This document shows, in pieces, positions 23,312-37,097 of a DNA stretch of 64,000 bases (position 1 is its first letter; the number at the start of each line of letters is the position of its first letter). Source of the stretch: Oscheius sp. JU75 (taxonomy: Eukaryota; Nematoda; Chromadorea; Rhabditida; Rhabditidae). Under the pieces are notes generated by a model, which saw nothing but the letters and a program-made list of their open reading frames with translations, made no database searches and was not told where the DNA came from. The stretch is from the NCBI GenBank assembly GCA_037178855.1, contig JASJZC010000003.1, positions 558,001-622,000 of the forward strand. The letters are read 5' to 3'. The position numbers and the translations under genes were made by a program.

Positions 23312-26214
23312 TCAATCTGTATAAGCAATGAGACTTGAGGATCTGACTTGACGAAGGATCCTTTCCATGGCGTAGGGGAGACCAGACCCGTTCCAGGAGT
23401 TCTGGAAATTGACTGTCATTCTGTCTCTGTCACTCTTACCTTCAGTTTGTCGTAAAGTTCATCTTTTCGGAACAGGAGACTGGGTGCTACTCCGCTAACA
23501 GATCTTCTTGACTTCGACTGGTACTGAACTGAGATAAAAGACGAGCAGAAACTGAAAGCTTCCATGGGAGGATCCCTTCCACTGTCCAGATCCACAAGGA
23601 AACAGATTGTATGGACTGTTCGGAGCTGGTGCAGTCTTCGAATCACTGCCTCTTTTACAAGATTGCAATCTTGTTTCAGACTGTTCAGACTGAACAGCTC
23701 GAAAAAGATCGGCTCGTGTCCATCCTCCCATATTTCTTTGGGACAGAGTGTTCTCAGACGACGCTTCTTGACATAGGCTCTTACAGCCCCTTCAATGAAG
23801 CCGCGAAGAGTTTGGAGCTGCGAGCCGACGACCAGGACGGTTCGGCCAAGTTTTGGTTTCGAGAAGGTGATTGCGGCTGGAATACGTGACTCCATGGGTT
23901 GTACCTTTGGCTGCCTCCATCGGTTGCTGAAAACGAGGATTCAGAGACAGAAACAAAGACAGAGATAGAGATTGCTCTCTGGTTACTCACCCCACAGACC
24001 AGAGTGAAATCTTCTTTGCTCCTCTAACTATTTGATCCATCAAGCTCTTCTCAACATTCTGTTGACTGACTCTATTCACTACCTCGATGAAGTCTTCGAT
24101 CCCTGCACGGTATTCAGGATTCGGATGCCATCCTTTCCACAACAGATAAGCGATTTCCGAATGGAGACGGTCATCCCAAGCTGGACGAAGACCATCATAT
24201 GCTACGGCGCAGTACGTCGAGACGGGACAGAGCTTATGATCATACGGTCTTCTGTAAACTTTGGCTCCATTCTTAAGCTGAACTCACTTTCGGTAAAACA
24301 TCTCCCAGACTGTAATGGACAGAGAATACGCGTCGATTTCAGGCCCGAAAGTAAGGTCGACCTCTGCTGCTTTTTGCTTTTCTTCGTTATTTAGAATGCT
24401 TCGAATATCAATAACTTCAGGTGCCATGTAATCGTATGTCCCCACTTCCCTGAAAACAACTGTTCTGTTTGTTGCTCCCTCAGTCCTCTAGCACCACCAT
24501 GCAAGACACCACTTCCCTTCTTCTTATTCTCTATTCTCTGTTCGTTTTGATCCGGACTATGGATGACCTGCCACCCTACCATGACATGTCATGTAAAATG
24601 AGTTCCTTAGTATGAATGGAGCCCAGACGGCGGCTAATATCAACGATGTTTGTGGCCAAGGGACGACGTCTATGAGGGTATGCCAGTTGTGGTTCCATTG
24701 CATTCGGTCTGGGGACAAAGTGTCAAAGATGAGCCAAGGTCAGGTCGACCAACAAGTTTCGATGAATTGAAGCTGCTGCAGCTCGTGGACGCTAGCATCA
24801 GCAGACTGCCCGTGTACTAGCAGAGGCATTGTCTGTCAGTCATGTCGCAGTGGAACATCATTTGAAGCAATTGAGATTTACGAAGAAACTGGGCACATGG
24901 TTGCCGCATGACCTCAGTGACGCCCGAAGTGGCAGCGCATGTCCGTCGCCCATTCTCTCTTGTGCAGGTATGAGAGGAAATCCTTTTTTCCACGCCTGGT
25001 GACGGGGAACGAGAAGGGGTAATGCACGTAAAGTTCCGAAGAATGCGTCAAAGGATGGGTCCAGGGCAGACACCGCAGCCGCTGAAGTCGAAGATCCTCC
25101 TGAAGATGGACAACGTGCGCCCCCATGTTGCAAAACACATTCGCTCCTAGATCCACGACCTGGGGTTGGAGATTTTACCCCATCCTCCTTATAGTCCGGA
25201 CCTTGCCCCTTCCGACTATTATCTGTTCCAAACTCTCAACAACGAGATTGGAGGAAAACAGGTCGATTCCGACGGCGCACACAAAACCTGGTTGAAAACC
25301 TCTTCACGTCGAAACCCACGGTGTTCTACGAGCGTGGCATCCGTAAGCTACCCGTGAAATGGGCAGATGCGGTACATCATATTGGTGATTACAACGAATG
25401 GAAAAGTTGTTTGGAAGTCATTAAATTTCGCTCTATGCCGCTCTCTCAGTCTCACATGTTCTTTATCTCGCATCACGAGTCGTTTATCTCTGCGAGCACA
25501 GTCAGCGTGTCCTGTGGTTATTATCGTAAAACGAATTAATAACGGAGAATCTTACCTTGATTTAGCCAGCTCTATTTTTCGAGAGAAACCGAAATCTGCC
25601 AACTTAACATGTCTGTCATTGTCCGTCAGAAGAATGCTGAAAACGCAGTTGCATCTGAGACAGAGAGAGATAGACGTGCTCACTTTTTAGGCTTGATGTC
25701 CCTGTGAAGAATTCCATGACAATGAAGATGCAGTACCCCTTCAGCGACCTGTCGGATCCAAGAATAGACATTAGCATGGCTATACTCAATGACCGGGTCG
25801 TGAATCACTAAAAGACCATATCATTTCTTGTCTTTTGGAAGTTTGATCTTGTAGCTCTCTGATAACTTACCGTTGTGGAGAGACCTGTCCATAAGCTCCA
25901 GCACCAAGCCTATTAGCTGACTGTGATAACCGACTATAGGTCCTAGCAGTTTTATAACATTTCTGTGACTCGGAAGAGTAGTCAGTGATTCAATTTCCCT
26001 TTTTGTTTTCTCGTCGTGGTAGGTGTAGATCTTTATTGCCACAACACTACATTTATCTTTTTAAGCTGAAGTTTAATGATCTTACCCAAAACTTTTGCAG
26101 TGCGCTTCTTTCACAGTTGCCTCGGATCCTACTGCTATATCCCGAGTCACATTAAAGATTTCAATGTGGAACTGATGGTAACCTGAATAACCTGGTTTGA
26201 AACTCTTAATTTTC
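23312..26214 (-). CDS. Protein kinase with unexplained C-terminal domain, 5' end not resolved
   Basis: Exons: 26214-26086, 26046-25871, 25807-25684, 25636-25556, 24449-24288, 24251-23991, 23926-23440 and 23401-23312, with matching phases; an earlier 5' exon is missing. Motifs in order: a glycine-loop-like AVGSEATVKEA (two of the usual glycines replaced), VVAIKIY with the catalytic Lys, LVLELMDRSLHN, HRDIKPKNILL, LADFGFS, DYMAPEVI, DAYSLSITVWEMFYRKRPYD and GLRPAWDD. HRD, DFG and APE are intact, so it is probably active; the style is tyrosine-kinase-like (TKL). Exons 7-8 add about 190 residues after the kinase domain with no recognised motif, including GRTVLVVGSQLQTLRGFIEG and HTICFLVDLDSGRDPP. 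A mariner remnant sits in the intron between the DFG and APE exons. Substrate and pathway are unknown. Confidence 0.82.
24600..25420 (+). mobile_element. Mariner transposase remnant in a kinase intron
   Basis: Broken + frames read NGAQTAANINDVCGQGT and then SGRPTSFDE-like sequence (about 24610-24770), HVAVEHHLKQLRFTKK-like sequence (24840-24900), and at the 3' end PYSPDLAPSDYYLFQTL (25187-25240), FYERGIRKLPVKW (25322-25360) and IGDYN. These are the N-terminal HTH, the catalytic D34D region (SPDLAPSDYHLF) and the C-terminus of a mariner transposase. Several frameshifts and stops separate them, so it is dead. It lies antisense to the host kinase. I could not place terminal inverted repeats with certainty. 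Confidence 0.8.
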
Positions 26215-27326
26215 CTAAAATGTCGGTTTTTGTTCAAGCTGCACTCGGACTTTTTGTATGCAATATTTCGTAAGGACCATAAGGACCATATCAGAAATCC
26301 CACGTGGCCAGGCCTGTGCGCGCGATACCGACCGGCAGGATGCATTTAGCGGCTTCGTGATGTTCTGCAAAGTTGTAGAGCTCGAAAAGTTCTACAATTT
26401 TGCAAAACATCGAAAAATTAAAAAATGTCGTCTTCACCCCCTAAAAGTGAGCGCGACGCGCTGAATATAGACCGGACCTCAGCCAGTCCGTGCGCACATG
26501 ATCTCTACCATGACCTTCATATTTTTCAAGTTCCATTTGATTGTGAGTTCTGAAACACATGTAAAGAATTATTAAGGATGATACGTGATAGCCTTTTCTG
26601 TCAAGTATTATCCAGGACAAGAGTCGAATATTCGCTGTTCAATTTATAAAATAAGGACTGTGTGGAGCGAAAGCGCCAGGTTAGGTAGATAGAATGTTAA
26701 TGGTTTATATGGTGCCGATTAAAGATAGAAGAGGTTTGATATTTTTGAACCTGTGAAGCTTGAAGACATTTTCGCCTATTTGCACTCACTTTTTTAGTCT
26801 TCCCAACTGATTTTTGGATACCAGCGTTGAAGATGGACTAAATATTCTAATTTTTGATATAAAAAGCATTTCTTTGATTCTCTACGACTAATGAGAGTAG
26901 TTTTTGATGCAGATCACAAAAAAATGTTTATTGAGCTAGAAAATGGCTCTATAACGCCGAAAAATGCCGAAACTCGATAAGAAGTGTAAAAATTTAATTT
27001 TTGTAATTCGCGGCAAAATCGAAGCTGTAACTATGCTTTGAACAAGGCACATCAAAGAGTTCTTGAAGCTACCTTTAAGAACCTTTTGCAACCGTTTTGA
27101 ATTCGAAACCGAATCACAAACCTGAATAACCTGATATAAGCTGGTGATCCATAACGAAAAGCAAATTGTGGCTCTTTCAGCCTGATAGTGGAAGAGTCCC
27201 GCTATCTCGCTGTTCTTCCCTAACAATATGTCTCTCTTTATCGATTCATAACGGCATGTAACAAGACTTTGCCTTCGCGTACGAACTTTATTCGAGATTT
27301 TTAAATACTTTATGAAATCTTTATAC
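26215..27326. other. Upstream region of the kinase and 3' flank of GALE; hairpin repeat only
   Basis: No gene was resolved apart from a possible extended first kinase exon (frame open from 26345, starting MHPAGRYR). It contains the clear hairpin-family copy at 26359-26412. The rest is AT-rich. Confidence 0.4.
26359..26412. repeat. Clean copy of the dispersed hairpin repeat
   Basis: GATGTTCTGCAAAGTTGTAG (from 26359) and CTACAATTTTGCAAAACATC (from about 26391) are imperfect inverted arms around a loop of about 12 bases. Related copies lie at 3228-3412, 33351-33424 and 58931-58985, with weaker ones at 7605, 39617 and 40248. Confidence 0.8.
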
Positions 27327-30225
<2,899 letters not shown>

Positions 30226-30232
30226 TATAAAA
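30226..30232 (+). promoter_or_regulatory. TATA box of the + strand Str-type receptor
   Basis: TATAAAA lies 31 bp before the ATG at 30263. A similar TATAAAG lies upstream of the inverted paralogue. Confidence 0.55.
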
Positions 30233-30262
30233 GAGTCAACCGAACCGGATACGGTTGTCAGA

Positions 30263-31586
30263 ATGATAAATTTCTTTTCGCTTCTCTTTTGGACCTTGGC
30301 TGTTTGCGGTGGCCTGGCACTGATACTGAATCTATTCCTCTGCGGGGTCATCCTCTTGACCAAGTCACAGTTGGGCTTCTATAAATGGGTCCTCATCCTT
30401 TTTGCCGTCTTTGAAAGCGGCTACGCCTTGTGTGTCTTCGTCGGAACGCCGGTAGGTTGACAGAGGGACAGAGAGTTAGAAAGTTAAAGAGACAGAGAAA
30501 CAGAGAGACTTCAGATCCATTTGGTCACTGGAAAGCACTGGATTGTCATCTCTTACGGTAGTATCCTCCAAAACACCCCTCTCTACTTCTACGGGCCTGC
30601 TGCCTACTGTGTCTTCTGGTACATGTGGATCTGCTTCATCGTCTTCCTCTTCGTATATCGCTACGTCGTCGTCTGCCAGTGAGTTCCATATTTAAGGACC
30701 TGTAACGAAATACGTACAGTAACACTCTCCACAACATGATTGCCAACAGCGGCTGCTTGAAGCTCTTCTTTATGATGTTCTATTTCTCCCAAATTGTCTA
30801 CAGTGCCATGTGCGGAGCTTTCTGGTGCACTAGGATGCCGTTGACTGAGGTAAAAATAACCGTCTTTGTCTCTCTGTCTTTCTATGTTTCTCTGCCACAC
30901 TCTCCATGATCCTGTCATCCTGTACTTTCAGGATATGATGAACAATATCACTGAAACATTCGGGATCCATGACTTCAGCCGTCTTGGATACATGCTCTTC
31001 GGATTCAGGGTTCAGCCCCAATCTTATCTTGACTAATCTTGCACTTTAGGCTCATGATAATTCTATTTCGGTTGCCGGGACCTGGGCTCTAATGAACCAT
31101 TACTGTGTGATCGGCATTTCGGGACTGATCATTGTCTACTGCACTCTTAAGATTTGGAGCACGCTGAAAACACACGCTAAGAACACGAATGTAATGGATG
31201 TTAAGCTGCAGAGGCAATTGTTCTATACTCTGTTGGTACAGGTGAGGAGAGCAAGAGACAGAGGCTTACCCTCTCATTTCCAGACCGCTATCCCCTTCCT
31301 CATGTACCATCTCCCGACCATGGTCTTCCTAACATTCCCACTCTGGCCCGAAAAGAGCCAGTTCGGATCCGCTACCCCCTTGTTCTCTGTCTTCACCACA
31401 ATCCCCAAGATCCTTGATCCCATCGTGATCATCATCGGTATCAAGGATTACCGACATGCCGTTCTCCGTCTGGCCATCCGCCTCGGGATCAAAAAGACAC
31501 CAATTGCACCTTCAAGTTCGACCGGAGATGCTTCCAAGCCCAGTGATCAGGCCTCAAAGACTTCAAAAGCTATTGAAATGGCCTGA
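30263..31586 (+). CDS. Str-superfamily 7TM chemoreceptor, copy 1 of an inverted pair
   Basis: Exons are 30263-30451, 30515-30678, 30720-30849, 30932-31009, 31050-31241 and 31284-31586, giving 351 residues. TM1 follows directly from MINFFSLLFWTLAVCGG. Other landmarks are GFYKWVLILFAVFESGYAL (TM2), FYGPAAYCVFWYMWICF with VYRYVVVC closing TM3, QRQLFYTLLVQ before the last intron, TAIPFLMYHLPTMVFLTF (TM6), and KILDPIVIIIGIKDYR (TM7 with the DP motif and YR end typical of Str/Srd/Srh/Sri receptors). The tail is Ser/Lys-rich. Exon lengths 189, 164, 130 and 78 are identical in the inverted copy at 31664-33025. Expected to be a chemosensory-neuron membrane receptor; exact subfamily not resolved. Confidence 0.9.
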
Positions 31587-31663
31587 TTGAAAAGATATCG
31601 TGTTCTCTTAAATTGTATGTGAAGAATACCATGGTATATTTAAGATTTTATGTACAAAACTGT

Positions 31664-33025
31664 CTATTTTGATGCTACTTCAGTGACTGTCAGCCAAGTG
31701 TTGACAGGGGTCACCGGGGCTGCCTTCATTATTCCCAAGCCTGAAACTGATATGAAGCTAAAAAGACACATCTGCTCACGGCAGAGGAGTCGTTTCATGG
31801 CGAAGCGGTAATCTTTGATGCCGATGATAATTACAATCGGGTCGAGAATCTTTGGAATAGTGGTAAAGACAGAAAAGAGGGGGGTTGTCGAGCCCATTTG
31901 GGATCCTTCAGGCCAGAGAGGAAATGTCAGACAGAAGATGGTAGGGAGATGGTACATGAGGAAGGGAATGCTGGTCTGGAATAGAGAGAATGTGAGTCTC
32001 TGTCTCTGTTTCACCTGTATCAACAGAGTGTAGAACAACTGTCTCTGCAATCCTACGTCCATCACACTGTTCATCTGAGTTTGGTGGTTTCTCAGAACAT
32101 TGTAGATTCTGTAGCAACAGTAGAAGATGATGATCCCTGAGAAGGTAATGATCCCGTAGTGGTTCATCAGAGCCCAGGTACCAGGTACGGAGACAGAGTT
32201 GTCATGAGCCTAAAGGGTCAATCCGATTAGTCAATGATGTTGGAACTTACCCTGAATCCGAACAGCATGTAACCCATTCGGGAGAAGTCATTGATCCCGA
32301 AGGTGTCTCGAATGTTCTTCTTCATCTCCTGAAAAGTATGATTGAAAGAGAAAGATAGAGACACAGAGGAACAGAGAAACAAACAGATAGAGAGACACAG
32401 AGATAGCCCAGCTCTTACCTCAGTCAACGGCATCCTTGTGCACCAAAAAGCTCCACACATGATACTGTAGATGATCTGGGCCAGGTAGACCAGGAAGAAG
32501 AGGATTTTGATCCAGTGACTGTTGGCAATCATATTTTGGAGACTGTTACTGTAATCATTCCGTTGCAGAACCAAATGTGAAACCTACTGGCAGACGACAA
32601 CGTAGCGATATACGAATAGGAAGACAACGAAGAAGATCCACATGAACCAGAAAACACAATAGGCTGCTGGGCCATAGAAGTAGAGAGGGGTGTTTTGGAG
32701 GATGCTACCGTAGGAGATGACGATCCAGTGCTTTCCAGTTACTAGGTGGATCTGAAGTCTCTCTAACTCTGAGCCTCTCTGTCTCTTAATCTGCCTATTT
32801 GTTTCTTTGTCTGTTTCTCTGTTCTTGGAAACCTACCGGTGTTCCCACGAAGACACACAAAGCGTAACAGCTTTCAAAGATGGCAAAAATAATGAGGACC
32901 CATTTGTAAAGTCCAAGAGAAGACTTGGTCCATTTCAGAATGGCTCCAACAAGGAACAGATTCAGTACGAGTGCACTGAGACCGCAAATAGCCAAGGTCC
33001 AGAAGAGCAGGGAGAAGAAGTTCAT
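31664..33025 (-). CDS. Str-superfamily 7TM chemoreceptor, copy 2 of an inverted pair
   Basis: Exons are 33025-32837, 32751-32588, 32548-32419, 32328-32251, 32209-32015 and 31975-31664, giving 355 residues. The first four exons match the + strand copy base-for-base in length (189, 164, 130, 78). Landmarks are MNFFSLLFWTLAICG, LYKWVLIIFAIFESCYAL, VYRYVVVC, QRQLFYTLLIQ, TSIPFLMYHLPTIFCLTF and KILDPIVIIIGIKDYR. The last exon diverges after YRFAMKRL and ends in a different tail. The stop codons of the two genes are only 77 bp apart (tail to tail), so the transcripts probably overlap. An acceptor-like CAG lies 3 bases before the ATG, compatible with trans-splicing. Confidence 0.9.
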
Positions 33026-33112
33026 ACCTGAAGACTTATTTACTGAATTGGATGTTAAAGTGGTGCTTTTTGGGAGAAAGTATCTGATAATGATGGTGAT
33101 TGGGATTTCCCT

Positions 33113-33119
33113 CTTTATA
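33113..33119 (-). promoter_or_regulatory. TATA-like box of the minus-strand Str-type receptor
   Basis: TATAAAG on the minus strand, about 90 bp before the ATG at 33025. The sequence context differs from the TATA of the + copy. Confidence 0.4.
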
Positions 33120-33225
33120 CCACCGTCTCGGTTAAAGATCAAGTCTGAGGGGGCGCCTTCTGGTAGAAAACGGATTAGCATTTCGTGTAATCTTAAATAG
33201 GAATGTCTGGTGCTGCAGCGTTGAT

Positions 33226-34012
33226 CAGACATGGTGAGAGATCTGGGTGTGATTTAGGGAGAACATTGAAACAGACTTTGAGTCAGTATTGTATCGATAC
33301 TTGGACATTTTCTAAAGTCGGTCGACAGCCAAGTTTAGAGCTTACCGCAACTTTACAAAGCAGATTTTTATAGCATTTAGTAATTTGTAGCCCTGATCAA
33401 AAGCTACAACTTCGCAGAACATCCTTTTACTGGAAAACAACTTCTTCAGTTAACTTGAAAACAGTTCTTGGTTTGCCTGGCACTCGTGTCGTACCCATAC
33501 CATATCGCGTCGGCTAATTCCAACAAGGTACATCCGTGATCAAATCAGCTTCCGTGCTCATGTATCGCTCTGGCGGCACCTTACAACTCTCATGAATCTA
33601 AGTCTGAAAAATATCGACAATTGACACATTATTGGAAGCAAAACATATATTAAAAGATATATACCATTTTCTGAGCAGGCGTCCGTCTTCAATGCAGATG
33701 CAGGAAGATCAGATGGCTCCAGCCAGATCACTTTCTTTCAGCTCGTTGTCACAAGACCTGTTCATAGATTTTGCCAGGCAAGAGTAGGAAGACGAGCAGC
33801 TTCATGGATATTTTGGGTGAGGAAAAACTTAAAGCGTATCGAATAAACACGGGCGGGCCCGCGAGTGGAATACGAGACAGCTAAGGCTAGACAGTGAATT
33901 TGTATTTCCTCTGATAATGAGACACTCGATGTCCCTAAACTTTAAAATATAAGCAAATAGTGCCGCTCAAAAATTTGACAACTATCGGAATTTTAAATGC
34001 TAAAACTGTTCA
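33226..34012. other. Intergenic with a hairpin-family copy
   Basis: No coding frame supported. It contains the repeat at 33351-33424. Confidence 0.5.
33351..33424. repeat. Hairpin-family repeat copy
   Basis: CCGCAACTTTACAAAGCAG is followed after about 40 bases by AGCTACAACTTCGCAGAACA. The right arm matches the consensus well and the left arm is eroded. Confidence 0.55.
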
Positions 34013-35853
34013 TTAGGTGACAGACATGGATCTCTGCGGAAACGTGATGATCGGTACTGGTCCAGACTTCCACTGTCTTTCCAACTGACTACTGTAGATC
34101 GAACCCGGATCCCGGACGTTGGACTGTTCCACGATAGACTCTCTCTTATGCTGTTCCCTCTTCTTGTCACTATTTCTCAGCACCTCCGATATCAAGGGCA
34201 GAAAGAGGGTGAAGAGAGGGAGAACCTGGAAAATGTCTCTCCGTCACACTGCTACAATTTTGCAGCTGTCTAGTCTCGTGCTCACGTACAATCTCGTCAC
34301 TTTAGAATTCAATCTTCATACGATCAAAAATACTTACATAGGTTATGTTCCGAAGGCCTTGAAACAGTGGGAAGCGTGTCATAAAGAAGTCGGTATCCTT
34401 GAGAAGACGAATCGCCAAGGTACCAGTAAAAAAGACGGCGTAGCACAGAATAGTAAAAATTGAGAGTCGGAGGATGAAACGGGTTGCTGTGACATTTTCT
34501 GTGAGTTGGTATTGCGTATGGAGATCGTAGCGAGTTCTGGAAGTATTGCAATCAAAGAGCTGTACCATCGGAAATATAACGTGTCGTACCCGAACTATAT
34601 CAGATTTTAGACCATTTGAGATCTTGCGGCTACAGTGTCATTTAAAAAGTTCCAGTACTGTCGCACTCATACCGTCTCAGTACAGCAATTTTATATTTAA
34701 TATTTAAAAAGTCTTCCCCGTACTTTCTGACTAGATCAGTTTTAACTGAAGCCTTTAAATTAAGAAACCTCTCCAGTACCGTCTCATTACAGCACGGCGG
34801 CTTTGAATTATCTCGTGTCTCTCCCGTACGTTCTCAGTTTTTTAAAGCCAAACTATCGATTTTGATAACTTTTGACAGGCGTACCAAAGACAAAATGACT
34901 ATACGTAAATTCACTTCTAACCGAAAATTTCGGTGTATACTCACCGCATAAGCTCCTTATTATTGTACCTCCTTAACAGTACAACGAAGACGCACCCCAC
35001 TAGACAAATTAACAGCTCGACTATCATCAGGTTATTAATCCTGGCTGCTGAAGATATTGGTGTATTTATGTGATCCGTGGGTGGTTCGGAGAAATCTTCG
35101 TTGTAGTAGACAAAGGTCAGGCAGAATATCACTACGAGGATCTAAGGAGACAGTAGAAGTTGAAATTATTTGGATGACTTACAGCAGAGAAAGTGAGCAA
35201 TGGACCAACAAACTTGGTCTTGTGCTCGTAGTGGTCTCTGACTATGGTGGCAACGAAACGCTCGATCCACATGGCGACGAGGAGCCAGATCTGAAAAATA
35301 GGAAGAATGAGACAGAGAGACAGAAACAGAAACAAACAAGAGACGAAAATCTTACCTGGTTCTGTATCAAAAACAAGTTGACCATATGACAGACAATGTA
35401 TTCTGTCTTTCCTATAAAGACGTCGCATGGCTGTCTTAATGCGAATCCGTAGAAAAACTGCTTTGACTAAAAAGATTTCTATGTTCACCTTACAAAAAAG
35501 TAACCCAACCTGGCTAAAAGTGTACACCACAGCCTGTCCGAAAGCATTGACATAAAATGCTGATAGTATGAATTTGATATTGAAGTGGAAGCCCATTTTA
35601 AAGAAATTGTTTAGGAACAGTTTGATGAAGAACATAATGGATACGGCGGAGGTTAAGATACCACACATTTGCCCGAATCTGTAGAGAGGGTGCCGGACAA
35701 CGCGTAGGCCCTGAAAGTTGGGTTGGTACCGTACCGTACATACACATTTAACTAGTCACCTTTAAACTTTGAGGGAAACCTTACCATTTCACAGTTATCC
35801 AGTCTCATGATCACATCTCCAATATTTGGATCCGACAGGTCGAGAGGTTCCAT
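34013..35853 (-). CDS. Sre-like 7TM chemoreceptor (Sra superfamily)
   Basis: Exons are 35853-35785, 35710-35510, 35466-35356, 35290-35183, 35141-34945, 34536-34338 and 34225-34013, giving 365 residues, a normal size for this group. Features typical of the Sra/Sre/Srab superfamily are MGFHFNIKFILSAFY in TM2, PCDVFIGKTEYIVCH, then WLLVAMWIERFVATIV with the ER following TM3 and HYEHKTKFVG, and later RYDLHTQYQLTENVTATRF, the conserved RYQxxEN-like loop before TM6. The C-terminal tail after TM7 is charged and Ser-rich. Octamer repeat occurs in the third intron. It lies between Str-type receptors but belongs to another superfamily, so the neighbourhood is a mixed receptor cluster. Subfamily assignment is from pattern recall. 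Confidence 0.85.
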
Positions 35854-36986
35854 CTGGAAAACGGAGATTTAGAAACAACAATGTTCGGAAGACAGAAAAG
35901 TGTAGGTTATATGGGAGCAGAGAAAATTAGAACTATAAATAACCAGAAAAATTTAATTGACCTAGGAGGCTAGGGTACCAACGTCACTAGTATTGTTTAG
36001 GCTACAAAATTGTAAAGGTCGTGGAGCAAGTGCTGGGGTGAGGGTTAGTACATAGCATTTGTACATATCGTAGTTTGTGCTAGTGATATTTGTTTTTGGC
36101 TATTATGCGACCGTGTTCTGAGAAAACCAAAAGGGAAAACAATGGGAAAACACTGCGTATGCGTGGGATATCATTGACCAATGGTCAAGAACACAATGTC
36201 TCTGTCTCTCTTTAGTATATAGGAATTTTTGAGTCAGGATCGTAATGAAAACTTCCGTTTTTCCATAGCCATCAGAATACCAATTATCCGGATTAGGGAA
36301 CTCTGTTTCTTCTTCTGCAAATTTCTATCGTGTCATACCCTTGGAGAGTTAGAGGAAGCGGGGAAACATGAACGCTAATTGGGCTCAGTGACAGAAACTC
36401 GAGCGAGGATCTTTTGAGCTCTAATTGGACGGGGGCTAAATAGAGTAGCTAGCTGAAGAGAGCGAGAGAGATATTTGACAAAGGGATTGACGGATGGCTA
36501 TGGAGGGAACGAGAGACGATTAGACTCTGACAGCCCAAATTACAAAATAATAGTGACTATATAGGAAATTTTGAGTCAGAGTCGTAGTGAAATATCATCC
36601 TTTACAAAAAATTCTAACAGAAACAGCTAGTTACAGAATCTTGTGAGCCACATAGAATAATCATTTCGATAACTTCGCATACGTCTCAGAAGCAGAAACT
36701 GAAGAAAGAATTGCACGTTTACAAGGCTAAAACTGCTCGTTGAGGCGGTACGGGTGTGATATGCCCGCAGGGAGATTTGATGTCAATGTGGCTTTGCACC
36801 AAGCAAAAACTAGAAGCTCATTGAAATAAAAAATGAATGAGACGACATAAAAGAGCATGCTCAAAGAGCTTGCTTTTCAATTGAGGGCACCATGACAAAA
36901 AGAACTGACTGAACAAAAGCTAAATGGCTGATAATTGACCAATAGAAAATTCGTACAAAAAACAAGAAAAATATAATATCTGACTA
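35854..36986. other. Intergenic; contains a short direct repeat
   Basis: Two similar stretches, around 36218-36250 and 36556-36593, both read TTTTGAGTCAG(G/A)(A/G)TCGTA(A/G)TGAAA-like sequence next to ATATAGGAA. No gene seen. Confidence 0.5.
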
Positions 36987-37097
36987 GAACCGAATCCAAT
37001 GCATTTGTTACCAACTTTTTCACGGTACTGTATCAAAATGTTTCAGATCCACTTGGTCACAGACAAGGTTTGGATCGTCCTCTCGCATGACAGTCTT
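36987..37097 (+). pseudogene. Inverted copy of an intron-exon fragment from the neighbouring receptor gene
   Basis: About 110 bp here match, in inverted orientation, 39371-39478 in the receptor at 38281-40096: the end of intron 1, its TTTCAG acceptor and the first 45 or so bases of exon 2. I count three mismatches. The match stops inside the exon, so the fragment cannot function alone. It marks a recent local duplication. Confidence 0.85.
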
